Source: Cristatella mucedo (taxonomy: Eukaryota; Bryozoa; Phylactolaemata; Cristatellidae). Taken from it: a stretch of DNA of 64,000 nt. The notes below the pieces were generated by a model. That model was not told the DNA's origin. It worked only from the letters and a program-made list of their open reading frames with translations, and did no database searches. The stretch is from the NCBI GenBank assembly GCA_009760855.2, contig WPIO01000029.1:2898001-2962000 (forward strand), given 5' to 3'. Position numbers and translations under genes: made by a program. Positions within the stretch are counted from its first letter, which is position 1; the number at the start of each line of letters is the position of its first letter. Shown piece after piece: positions 8,493-51,800 of the stretch.

Positions 8493-10562
8493 ATGACTTT
8501 GTCCGCAGCTGTCTTCGACCTGGTCAGCGTGCTCGCTGTCAGCGAGAGTGCTGACGCCCGATGCCTGGACGACGACGGGCTACTGCAGCTCGACTACGTG
8601 CACTCCCTACTGCCCCCCGACGATCCGGAGGGCCGCGAGTGCCACGGGGCTGCGGCGAAGGCGCTCGGCCCCATTTTCTCTGCTGCGAGGAGCTTTATCG
8701 TGAGCCTGCATGGTGGTGAGTACGCGGCGAGGTTCTCTCAGTCCATCGGCTGGACATGCTGGCCGGAGCTGATCGAACGGTGCTTTCATCTGGCTCGGCT
8801 GGCCGACGAGCCGAGCCTGCGCTTGTGTCTTTTGCTGCTCACGGCTTGCATCGAACGGTCCCTGGGCGACGTCTGCTGGCACGCGAGCGGCGGTTCTCCG
8901 TGCCCGCCGCTGCTAAAGGACGTACTCGCCGCCCCGTGCCTGGCAGAGGCCGTCGGCTCCACGGAGCTGCGTCTGCTGAGGACGCTGTTCGGCTCGCCGA
9001 CGTCGATAAACCTGAGAAACATCGTCTGGCACGGCTTCGGAGCGCCGGGAGAGCTGCCGCAGCTACAATACGCGAGCTTCTTGCTCGTCCTAATACCGAC
9101 CATCGGAGCGAAGAGAGCGCCGTCGAAAGTTCTCGCGGCCGTGCGACACAGGCCTTTCGTCGATCTCGGCGACGTGTCCGAGCGCTTGGCCACGTCTCCG
9201 GCGCTGCCGCCGAGTCTCCGGCTCCCGGGCTCGGGATCGTGCGGAAGCCTTCCGTCCACGCACGTCGATTTGAGCTTCTTCCCCGCCCCGGTCCGGCCGT
9301 ACGCTGCCGGGGCGCTCAGACTCTACGAGGACGGTCGCTGGGGCGAGTTTGCCGTCTTGCTGCTGCCGCAGATCGAGCACGCCTTCCGATGTCTGTTCTG
9401 TGCGGTCAACGAGTGTCCTCGGCGAATGCAGACTGCTGAGTCGGCCGAGTATTTCACGACGTGGGACGAAATCCTGCGACCGGTCGTCGGCGACGGCCAG
9501 CCGAACAAGCTTCACGAGCTGCTCACATCAGCCGACGGCGACCTGGCGATGATGCTGCACGACCTGCTCGTCTTCCCCGCCGGCCCGCGACTGAGAGACT
9601 TCTTGGGACACATGGAGGTCGCAACTTCGAGCATCGACGAAGTCGTTGCCTCGTATCTGATGCTCGTTACGTCGGAACTGAGTTGCAGGCTTGCCGGAAT
9701 GAGCCCTTCGGCAGCCAGACCGCTCCAGGAGACTGCAGCAGCCGTATCGTTTGCCGGTCACTCGCTGGCTCACTGCTGCCGCCGCCGCAGCAGCAACGAA
9801 ATTGGCGACCGGCGGTTCGAATACGAGGCTCTGTTTCACCCGGTGGCACTCGTCAAGAAGGAAATCGTTGACACCGTCGCGCTGCTGGGCAGCTGCTGCC
9901 AGAGCGAGCCGGCTGAGCTGAGTGGCCCGCCTGGCGAGGCAGAGGCTTCGTGCGCCGACCTCGAGGGGCTGACCTGGTTGCTGCTAGAGACTGAGTGCCG
10001 TCAGCACCCGACGGAGTGCGGCGCTCGGCTGAGAGATTGGGCGACGGGTGTGACTCATGAAGCTGCTGCTGCCGCTATTATGTCGTGCGTCGCTCGCCGG
10101 CCGGCTCTCGTGCTAGCCAGGCGGCACGCGGCCGTGCCGAACGTGGAGGCGTGCGGCCACCTGCTGTTGCTGCAGGTGGCTTCGAATGTTCGGCAAGCGG
10201 CGGAGAACGTGGTGCAGTTCGATGCCGGGCGCAAGGAGCAGAGCTCGAAAGGGACGCTCAGGTCGCGGCAGCGAGCCAACTACGAAGCTTTTCGGATTCG
10301 GCTGCCGAGCCTTGTGCTGCTTGCCAAGGTGTGCGTGGCCGTGGTCGTCAACCAGCTGTGCTACGCTGCTACCGTAGGGATGAGCAGCCAGCAGCGCTAC
10401 ATGAGCAGCGTGCTGCAGCTCACTCAAAACTTGCAGACGCATACGAGTAAGGACAGCAACCGATGGGCCGAGTGCGTATCCGTGTGTATCCGGCTGATAC
10501 GCACCAAGGTGCTGCAGACCTCAAAGGCTGGCCAGAAGGAAGTCTGCAGCCGTTCTTTGTGA
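8493..10562 (+). CDS. ERMARD: ERMARD homologue (DUF4209), single exon
   Basis: One uninterrupted 689-codon frame; the human protein is about 678 residues. ERMARD is an ER-membrane protein named for ER-associated RNA degradation and linked to neuronal migration in humans. The DUF4209 signature is clear: LLRTLFGSP, then INLRNIVWHGF and GAPGELP around residues 160-190. A second conserved block near residues 285-360 has LLLPQIEHAFRCLF, RMQTAES and GPRLRDFLGH. A hydrophobic segment near residues 602-628 (LPSLVLLAKVCVAVVV) fits the C-terminal membrane anchor. ATG 8493 is the first ATG of the frame and gives the expected length. The gene has no introns, unlike its vertebrate counterparts and its neighbours here, and is GC-rich. 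It could be an old retrogene or a lineage that lost introns. It starts 2.9 kb after the RETREG-like gene on the same strand. Confidence 0.88.
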   Translation: MTLSAAVFDLVSVLAVSESADARCLDDDGLLQLDYVHSLLPPDDPEGRECHGAAAKALGPIFSAARSFIVSLHGGEYAARFSQSIGWTCWPELIERCFHLARLADEPSLRLCLLLLTACIERSLGDVCWHASGGSPCPPLLKDVLAAPCLAEAVGSTELRLLRTLFGSPTSINLRNIVWHGFGAPGELPQLQYASFLLVLIPTIGAKRAPSKVLAAVRHRPFVDLGDVSERLATSPALPPSLRLPGSGSCGSLPSTHVDLSFFPAPVRPYAAGALRLYEDGRWGEFAVLLLPQIEHAFRCLFCAVNECPRRMQTAESAEYFTTWDEILRPVVGDGQPNKLHELLTSADGDLAMMLHDLLVFPAGPRLRDFLGHMEVATSSIDEVVASYLMLVTSELSCRLAGMSPSAARPLQETAAAVSFAGHSLAHCCRRRSSNEIGDRRFEYEALFHPVALVKKEIVDTVALLGSCCQSEPAELSGPPGEAEASCADLEGLTWLLLETECRQHPTECGARLRDWATGVTHEAAAAAIMSCVARRPALVLARRHAAVPNVEACGHLLLLQVASNVRQAAENVVQFDAGRKEQSSKGTLRSRQRANYEAFRIRLPSLVLLAKVCVAVVVNQLCYAATVGMSSQQRYMSSVLQLTQNLQTHTSKDSNRWAECVSVCIRLIRTKVLQTSKAGQKEVCSRSL

Positions 10563-10681
10563 GTGAGGCCAACGCACAAGGGATCGACTTGCACATGTAT
10601 GTCAACATTCAGAGACACCTTGGATGGCATCAGCAAGGCAACTCTGGAGACCATCTAATGACTTGACGTTGACCCAGGGCC

Positions 10682-10687
10682 ATTAAA
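10682..10687 (+). promoter_or_regulatory. candidate polyadenylation signal for ERMARD
   Basis: ATTAAA, the commonest variant of AATAAA, lies 120 bp after the ERMARD stop codon. The cleavage site is not known. Confidence 0.45.
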
Positions 10688-10789
10688 AGTTTGTGCATGT
10701 CAGTACGCATGATATCGAAATCATAGGACAGTGCACTGCACGAATGCAGTGAACACGAGTGCAGCAACGACTATTCGAGTCCACCAGTG

Positions 10790-10978
10790 GTCAATTCTTT
10801 CTTTATCGACTGCTGCAAGCGGTGGTGATCATCGTGAAGGCTCTTCTACTGCTATATATATTTATTCATGTTGTTTATCACCATTCAATTGCGTTTTCCT
10901 TTGCAGCAAATGTAAAGCGCCTATAATTGAGTTCTCTGAGGACGCTTTATCAAGTGCATTATTATTATTATATAAATA
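10790..10978 (+). mobile_element. SINE-B fragment followed by LINE 3' tail
   Basis: The SINE-B body (GCAAGCGGTGGTGATC, then AAGGCTCTTCTACTGC) runs into a LINE 3' end. The LINE part has GCAAATGTAAAGCGCCTA, TTGAGTTCTCTG and a GCTTTATCAAGTGCATTATT tail. Confidence 0.8.
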
Positions 10979-11031
10979 AGGTTGTTCAATCAGTTTGCCT
11001 TTTTTTTATTTGGGTATAATTCATTTAGTAT

Positions 11032-11375
11032 ATAATTCATTTGTATAGCGCCCCAAGAGAACTTAATCTCTATTCAGGCGCTTTACATATGCCTCGAGGC
11101 TCGAGCCCACGACCTCAGCCAGACCTTGGCCGGGCGAGCACCTTAACCGCTGGACCAAACCAGCTTGGCTCAACGATTCTACCACTGGTTGGGGGAGCAA
11201 GGGAAACATTGCAGTTGCTGAAATATATCGAGCAGGAATTGAATGCAGAAACAGACTATTGGATCATGGATCGGGTAAAGAATCCTGAAAAAGCAGCAGT
11301 TTTAGAATGGAGAGAAGTGGCAACCTCATTATAGAGCCACCACGTTGTGAGTGTTGTACTTCTATCAAATGACAG
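11032..11375. repeat. 344-bp duplicated module, copy 2
   Basis: Partner of 158-501. It contains SINE-A on minus (11,032 to about 11,170), then the unique ~200-bp part with the same open frame. That frame ends at the TAG before 11,335. Compared with copy 1 I count two amino-acid changes in the KYIEQELNAE...EWREVATSL segment (Tyr to Asp, Val to Ile) and no frameshift. Confidence 0.75.
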
Positions 11376-11446
11376 GTACGGGTACAACCGATGCTGGCTA
11401 AGGCAGAGGCAGATGAAGTTCATAGTAATACTGATAGTAATAATAA

Positions 11447-11945
11447 TGCCTGTTGTACAGCGCTCTAAGAGAACTGATCGGCATTCAGGCGCTTAACAGC
11501 TTGCTGCAAGAGAAGCAATAACCAGTAGTCAATGGCAAGCAAGGTATCCTGCTTAGGCAGGCATGCAAAAGCACTTGTCATGCTTAAAGCAACAACATAC
11601 GCAACAGCCCACAGGAAGCACCCCAGGGCTATTGGTTTGTGGGATTACTGTTTAGTAGGATCCCTAGTTAGTAAGACCCCCTACCATGAATCATGTACAC
11701 GTAAGCTTGCACAACGATCAGGAGCAAAACAAAGGATAACTCACGGGTACCGAGGAAAGCTGAGTGGAACTGAGAGCAGATAAGATAACTCACTGGGGCG
11801 CCGCACACAAGCTTATCGCTCTTGCCCTTGAATAAAATAAATAAATAAAGGTCATTTGTATAGCGCCCTAAGAGAACTTAATCTCTATTCAGGTGCTTCA
11901 CCGCATATGCCTCGGGGCTCGAGCCTACGACCTGGGCTAGGCCCT
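11447..11945 (-). mobile_element. two partial SINE-A tails
   Basis: Fragments at about 11,447-11,515 and 11,850-11,945 carry the CGCTCTAAGAGAAC or CGCCCTAAGAGAACTT tail with little or no tRNA-like head. The sequence between them is unassigned. Confidence 0.65.
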
Positions 11946-11989
11946 TAATCACGATGTACTCACCTTCCTACAGCACAAGTAAACAAAAC

Positions 11990-13130
11990 ACAATTCACCC
12001 GGTCAAGGCAAAGGCTTCGAGGAAAACGTAGGTTTTCAGCTTTTTTTGAATCCCCTCAAATCAGATGACGTGGTGTCAGCCGGTAGTGAGTTCAATGCTA
12101 TGAAAGCATAGTGACAGAAGGCCCGGTCTCCAAAGAGATTTGACGTTCGATAGGGGCACAACCAATCAATCGACCTGAGCCAGAGGAGCAGGTGGTGCGA
12201 CTGGCGACCTTACTTTGAGTAGTTCAGATGGGTAGGGCCGGAACAAGAGAATATGGACCTAAAGGTGTGTGACAGAGCCATGAAGTCGATATGCGTCTTG
12301 ATAGGCAGCCGGTACAGTTAGATGAGCAGTGTGGTGAAATGTGGTAGCTGTGACGTTTGCAGCAGACAAGTCTAGCTGTCGGGTTTTGCACAAACTGAAA
12401 GCTCGTTGTCGCACCGAAGGTAAGAATAGTAGGAAGGTCTACAGGGTAGGAAGGTCTACAAGTAGTAAAAGTTACATAAGTCGACTTGGGATGCCACGAA
12501 TACATGGGCCAGCTTGTCCCTTTCTCTTTTTCTCGCAAGCCTCAAAGATTTCTTGAGTTATTTAGGTGTAACAGTCAGTAGGCATACTTGACTGTGGAGC
12601 TGTTGTGCTCTGGTTCTGTTCGTCATCCGGTAAAGAGCCATTTTGGAAGAGGACGGCCTGATTCCATGCAGATGCTACAGGTGGTAAGATGGTTGAGCAG
12701 ATTTAGTATGTTCGGCTTTTCGGTTTCTGAGTAACACCTGGTTTGCCTATAGTTAGTAGGTTTCGTCGTAACTCAATTTGAGAAAGGTTGCTGCCATTGT
12801 AGTGCAAATGTCAGCAGAACATGCTGTAAGGGAGTCGAGAGAGCTTGAGATGCTGAAAGACAGGAAATGATCAAAGCATAAACACAGCTGTGAGTCATCT
12901 GCATAACAAGGAAAGCCTAGATTATCCCAGATATTTACATCGGCAAGAGAGTGAACATACAATGTAAAACCTAAAACGTATAGACAGGGCACCCCATAAA
13001 GGCTCGCTGAACCAGCATTTTCCAAAAACATCTATTCTTAGAATTCTGTCACAAAGATAGGACCTACACCATTGCAACACAGTGCCGATGATTGTTAGGC
13101 AAGACGAGTGGCACTCAAGAAGATTGGGGG
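11990..13130 (-). mobile_element. LINE remnant
   Basis: Minus-strand fragments align in order with the intact LINE: a YADD-containing block at 12,753-13,031, then FVQNPTARLVC at 12,224-12,538. Frameshifts and stops are many. Confidence 0.75.
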
Positions 13131-13244
13131 ATCCATGGTATCAAAAGCTGCCGAGAGATCCATTAGCACCAGAAGAGATGCTTTACATAGATCAGCATTC
13201 ATGAGAAGGTCGCTGCACACAGCTGTGCTGACTTTGCGGTATGA

Positions 13245-13740
13245 TATAAAAATAATAATGCACTTGATAAAACACCCTCAGAGAACTCAAACTCTTCCTA
13301 GGCGCTTTACATTTGCTGCAAAGGGAAACGCGATTGAATCGTGAGTAATATCATGCTTGATAAACAACATGAACGTGGTTAGGGGTGACATGCACAGGGT
13401 CAGCATGCAAATGTGGTTAGTGGCAGCATGCATAGTGTCATCACGCATAAGCACACAAAGGACGAATCACAGGAACCAACTAAAGGCTGTCCTAAATAGG
13501 TGTTTTTAAGTTCTTTTTAAATGTGGTCAAGTCAGGGGATATTCTGACGCAAATCGGGATGGAGTTCCAGGCTTTGGGAGCATACGAACTAAATGCACGG
13601 TCTCCGAAGGATTTGAGGTTTGTACGAGGTATTGGTAAACTCGTGGATTCCGAAAAGCGGGTGGTACGATGCTTGGCCTGGTAGGGGAGTAGATCCGAGA
13701 GACAGGCTGGAGCCAAAGAATGAAGTGATAGGCTCTAACA
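13245..13740 (-). mobile_element. LINE 3' fragment
   Basis: Read on minus, the LINE C-terminus ([30 protein letters not shown]) is followed by the 3' UTR. It ends with the CGCTTTACATTTGC/AAGCGCC stem-loop and a TTATTATT tail at about 13,250. It is 5' truncated and less decayed than its neighbour. Confidence 0.85.
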
Positions 13741-14249
13741 CCTGATTAGAACTTACTTGCTAGGTTTCAAGTTAGTATATACAAGTTTAGATGGTCTGCA
13801 ACTATTGGTTCCAGTATCTTTGATAGGAATTGCACCACGAAGATTGGGCCCACGTTGCTTAAGTTCTCCTGGTCGACTTCTTAATCAGTGGACTGACAAT
13901 AAGGGAATACAGACGGTACTTTCAAGGAGCACACAAGCTCCAATGGTTTCTAACTTCAGGCCATTATTAATGGTCATGTCACCACTTCATAAATATTGTA
14001 CTCGCTACAGAAGCATAACGAATATTAAGCCAAGAAGAGGCCAAACCTTGAATTAACGAGGAACATTTTGGTTGGCCTACCCACTCGGGTTGGGTGCGTT
14101 GGTCTCTCCTGTGCTCGTAATGCCCATGCACGAAGATCTGGTCACAATGACCTATTTTTGGTAAACCAAGTTATAGCTGGGTTACCAGTACAAGGAACGA
14201 TATTTTACAGCAATTGAGAGTAAATAGTCAACAGAACATACCTGCTTAC
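13741..14249. other. unassigned intergenic sequence
   Basis: No repeat family or conserved gene is recognised. A minus-strand open stretch at about 13,985-14,170 contains the segment QPKCSSLIQGLASSW. It might belong with the DEG/ENaC-like frame beside it, but this is a guess. Confidence 0.3.
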
Positions 14250-14594
14250 AAACCTTGGCAGACAATTTTTAATATTCAACAGATTATATACACATGTACA
14301 ATAATGCTTCCCATTAGCCATTATAAATGGCAACTCTGATGTACATTGACAGATCTCTTTGACCATATATGCATGATTTAAGCAAAAGCTTTGCCTAACA
14401 GAACTGTACACATCGCATAGACCAAACTTCCGACCTTCCTCAGTGCCTGTAAGGCAACGGCCCATATAAACATATTGGCACGGGTAACCCCATGATTGAC
14501 CCAAAGTATTGGGTAAACTTTCACAGAACATGAATGTAGATCTCCATAGAAGCCGATAGTTCAGACGGCTGAGAGGCACTGCTGCCAGACGGAC
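14250..14594 (-). pseudogene. possible DEG/ENaC-like cysteine-rich exon
   Basis: A 115-codon open stretch on minus ends at a good donor (TTT|GTAAGC, 14,244-14,249). The putative acceptor (GCTAG) lacks a pyrimidine tract. The peptide has ten cysteines, including YPCQY, CDVYSSVRQSFC, VKEICQC, then P and HYCTC. This spacing recalls the degenerin/ENaC extracellular motif (YS..C...C......CGC....P......C). No transmembrane segment is visible next to it. It could be one exon of a sodium-channel gene downstream of INTS3, a decayed copy, or a chance Cys-rich frame. Confidence 0.3.
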
Positions 14595-14796
14595 CTAGCA
14601 GTTTCCTTCGCCATCCATTCCTTCCATTCGTTCCTTCCTTCGCCAGATATTACATTGTGGGCATCAAGAGTCATAGACAACGTGCTTTGCCGAAAGTGCA
14701 CTCCTCGTGCCGCACTAATGAAGCAGCGCAAGTCTGAGTAGGCTCAGTAGCCAAAGATGTCGTCAGCATAAGTATTGTATCCTACTTTGCTTGTGT

Positions 14797-48468
<33,672 letters not shown>

Positions 48469-48815
48469 GTCACCAGCACACCTTTGCCACAGCCAGCTAC
48501 CAGGATTTATTGACAATAGCGCGAACAAGGAGCACACACCATGCGGAGCGCCATATTTGTCGTAACATCCCCCATGTCTGTTGCCATCATCGAAGCAAAC
48601 TATTATATGCAAAATATATGCAGAATTCATTTATTTTATAAATAGGAATCTTTTAATTGGCTAATTTATGCTACACATAAAGGATAGTGTCAGCGCCTTG
48701 TACATGTCTTCCTTCGCCGACAGCCTTGCATCAGCCGATGACGTCATATCCGGGTATGAATTAGGCCCGCCGGCCTCGCTGGAGTGTACTCTGTCCGGGC
48801 AGCCGACGTTTGAAA
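48469..48815. promoter_or_regulatory. INTS3-NARS1 bidirectional promoter region
   Basis: 347 bp separate the divergent start codons, so both 5' UTRs and core promoters must fit here unless there are upstream non-coding exons. A TATAAATAG match lies at 48,637-48,645, about 170 bp before the NARS1 ATG. A CRE is at 48,739. The NARS1 side is GC-rich and the middle AT-rich. Transcription start sites cannot be placed from sequence alone. Confidence 0.65.
48739..48746. promoter_or_regulatory. perfect CRE palindrome TGACGTCA
   Basis: The consensus CREB/ATF site, 70 bp before the NARS1 ATG. ATF4 induction of aminoacyl-tRNA synthetase genes in amino-acid stress is known in vertebrates. A role here is inference. 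Confidence 0.55.
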
Positions 48816-51800
48816 ATGTCGGAGGCAGAAGTGGAAGGCATATCGGACCTAAGTTTAGGTAGGATTTTTTATCAGAGCTGGAAATACTTGTGTGCCGCCT
48901 TGCCGCCAATACGCACGTGGCTGTTCAGCATTAGAGGTGCTACAGATTGTCGTGCGCTGTGCTTTTGGAGTCCTACCATATCTCTACCTAAGCAGTTGCT
49001 TTTTAACGCGTTTCATGGCAGTTAATATGAAAAGTGAAGGGCCTTTTATAAACATCTTCAATTCGCAGGTGCTCTGTATACCTCTGAAACAAGAGGTAAC
49101 GATGAAAAAGGAGATGGATCGGAGGCTAAACCTTTCAAATCAGTTCTCCAGGCAATGCATCACGCTGGAAAGGCGCCTTTCCCTGCAATATACGTGGATG
49201 CTAAGGAAGACTCAACGGTAATTATTCGTGCTGTTACGGTCAGCAGAGGTGTTTTCTAGTATACAAGTACCCTCTGCGGGGCTCCAGTTGTAGCGTCGGA
49301 GCTGGGACTGTTATACCTAGTTATGTCCACGCTCTAATCTATTATAGAGTAAGCTGATTTAACAGCATCATTTATGTAGTGGCAGAGGAGCCTTCATGGC
49401 TATCACCACAACTGGCAATGATCTATAAAGAGTCGCCCACTGTAGGATTCGAACCCTCTACCTCAGCCAGCGAGCACCTTACCCCCCCTGAGACCTAGAG
49501 GTAAATAATTAGTGATTTAAATGGCTATCGCCACCGCTTGCAGTTGTCAATAAAGGATCGCCCACTATAGAATTCGAACCGACTACCTCGGTCGTGAAGC
49601 CGGAGCACCTTACCTTCTATTTCTTCCCGAGGCATTTGTCTCAGATTAAAAACTGCCAACGTGACTTGCTGACCCTGTTAGGCCGATGAATAAATTTCCA
49701 GTCTTATCAGAGTCTATTGCAAATCCTTTAAATCCAAGAGTTAGGTCCAGCAGAACTGTCGACCGATCGGACTTGTTAGGTTGACAATCTAATAGAGCAG
49801 CATGTTCGATTGTTTGCTGGAAGCATGGCTTTGTTGAAAGTCTCAGCCAAAAATAGCCATAGCAGAGCCTTAATGGCTATTAGCACTACTAGCAGTGGCA
49901 GCAAAGGATGCCCACTGGAGGATTCGAATCCATGACAACTTAAGGATTAAGTTTGAAGCAGTTTGATTTATCTGGGATGTGATTTTAGCATAGACGGCTC
50001 ACGTGGACATGCTTCACCCTATTTGACCTTTACAAATATTGATTTTATCTGCGGAAATTTGATTCTTTTTGTGGTGCTAGTAAGGTTTGGCAATTAGTAT
50101 GAATTTTAGACTGCCTTCTTCAATACCGGCTTGGTTCTGCATTAATCTGTGAGTAAGCCTAGTTGAATCGCAGCCGAAGAATTGCAATAATTGCATCGCT
50201 TTGACTGCTTGTATTCAGGTTGTTGTGCCTTTATTGAGGCAGCAATCGAAAGCTACTTCCGAAAGCTGGTCCACCTAGCCGGCCTGTTATGATTGCAGTC
50301 TATGCTTTTAGTATTGCTCTCATTCAGGTTTGCTGTTTAGCCAGCTTATTTGAACGTAGATTTTGCTAATTGCTTTGATATTGCTTGTTGCTTTTTCACT
50401 TTCACGGCATTAGCTTTTTTCAAGTGACGAGCCTTTGCTCCGACTTGAGCAGTTATTTTTGAACATAGCTATATTCCCATTGTTCAGTTTGCACTGACAA
50501 TCTTTTACATAGCAAACCTTGGCAAACATCTGCTGTGCATCACCCCTTGACGTTCTGTGAAGGGGGCTGTCGATTAATTTAGTTTGATTTTCCTTGTCTT
50601 ATACAGCTAGTTTCTTGTGAGCTGCTGGGGTAATTTGGCTTTAGTGGTCCGGTACCATGTGGGGGAAGGGAACCAGCATATCATCTATCTGCTACCAAGA
50701 AAGGCTGGGCTCCGTGTTTTCAGTAGATACGTCCTTTACTGGCTGGGTGACTAAAGTGAACAGGATGGCTGAATGAATCATTAATTTTTTGCACCCTCAT
50801 TGCGAAGTTCAGTATCAAACTATAAAGTATTGACTAATTGCTTGATCAACTGTGCTGAGGTCATGTTTGATACTATTTTGGGCACTTGAAGAAAAGTCAT
50901 TCGTTTACTAGTCCCGGTGTTATTTGTCATGGTTGGTCGTTTATAGATGGCAGATATGCATCGGGGTCCTATACAAACGACTTATTATTGTAATATTATT
51001 GCTATGCCAGCAAATGCACTTGAACTGAAAATTAAAGCAGATACAGGAATTCTGTATGTGAAGCTGTGCACTTTTATCTTTCAGAAATTTGAGCTTGCTG
51101 CAAGGGCGCAGCTAAAAAAGATGGTAAAAATTTTTCAGCGGGATGTGGCTAAAGCTGCTGATAAAGCTCAAAAAGAGGTAAGTGAATTTTGAGGGTTTCA
51201 GGCCCCCGAAAAGTGTGTTTGTGAGCTTTGGTTTTGCCCAGCTGTAAATATCTTGCTTTAGTAAAATATGCATGCCACTGCATTGCATTAGTGCTAATGA
51301 GTTTGATAAGTTTAACACAAGTTGCCCTGGTTCTACCTGCTGCGTCCCGAATTAATCAGAGCTGTCATGTGAGAATTTTGTTTTTGTGAACTGAGTTTTT
51401 TTTTTTGGGAAAGTGCTTGTCGTGACTATCAACTTGAGGGAGTCACATTCGTCTGTGCACGAGCCATGTGAAAGCCAAGTTTAGATTACTTTATAGCCGT
51501 GAGGGCTGTTTTTGTGTCTTTTGAGGCCAATGCTTTAGCTTGTTTTGATGTGGGGCTGTTGAGTTCTCAATTCATTATAACGAGTAAGCAGCACAGTGCC
51601 CTCTTTCTGTATGGGAGAGGGTCTTGGTTCCTTCTTGGGAAGGAGCTACCTTAAATATCTGTCAAGGGATGTGAGCAAGGCATCAGCATCCTGCCGTCGT
51701 ACTGAGACAGAGGAAGCCCTTTCCAGGTACAGAGGGATTGATTATCTTGAGTGTCAACCGTAGTATGGCAGGATCAAAAGGCAGGTACAAGGTATGGCAG

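Noticed and set aside
8607..9515. Long minus-strand and alternative-frame reading frames over ERMARD
   Set aside because: They are shadows caused by high GC. Only the 8493-10562 frame carries the DUF4209 motifs.
11041..11334. 97-codon frame as one protein including the SINE part
   Set aside because: The first half is translated SINE-A. Only the second half, conserved between the two module copies, is of interest.
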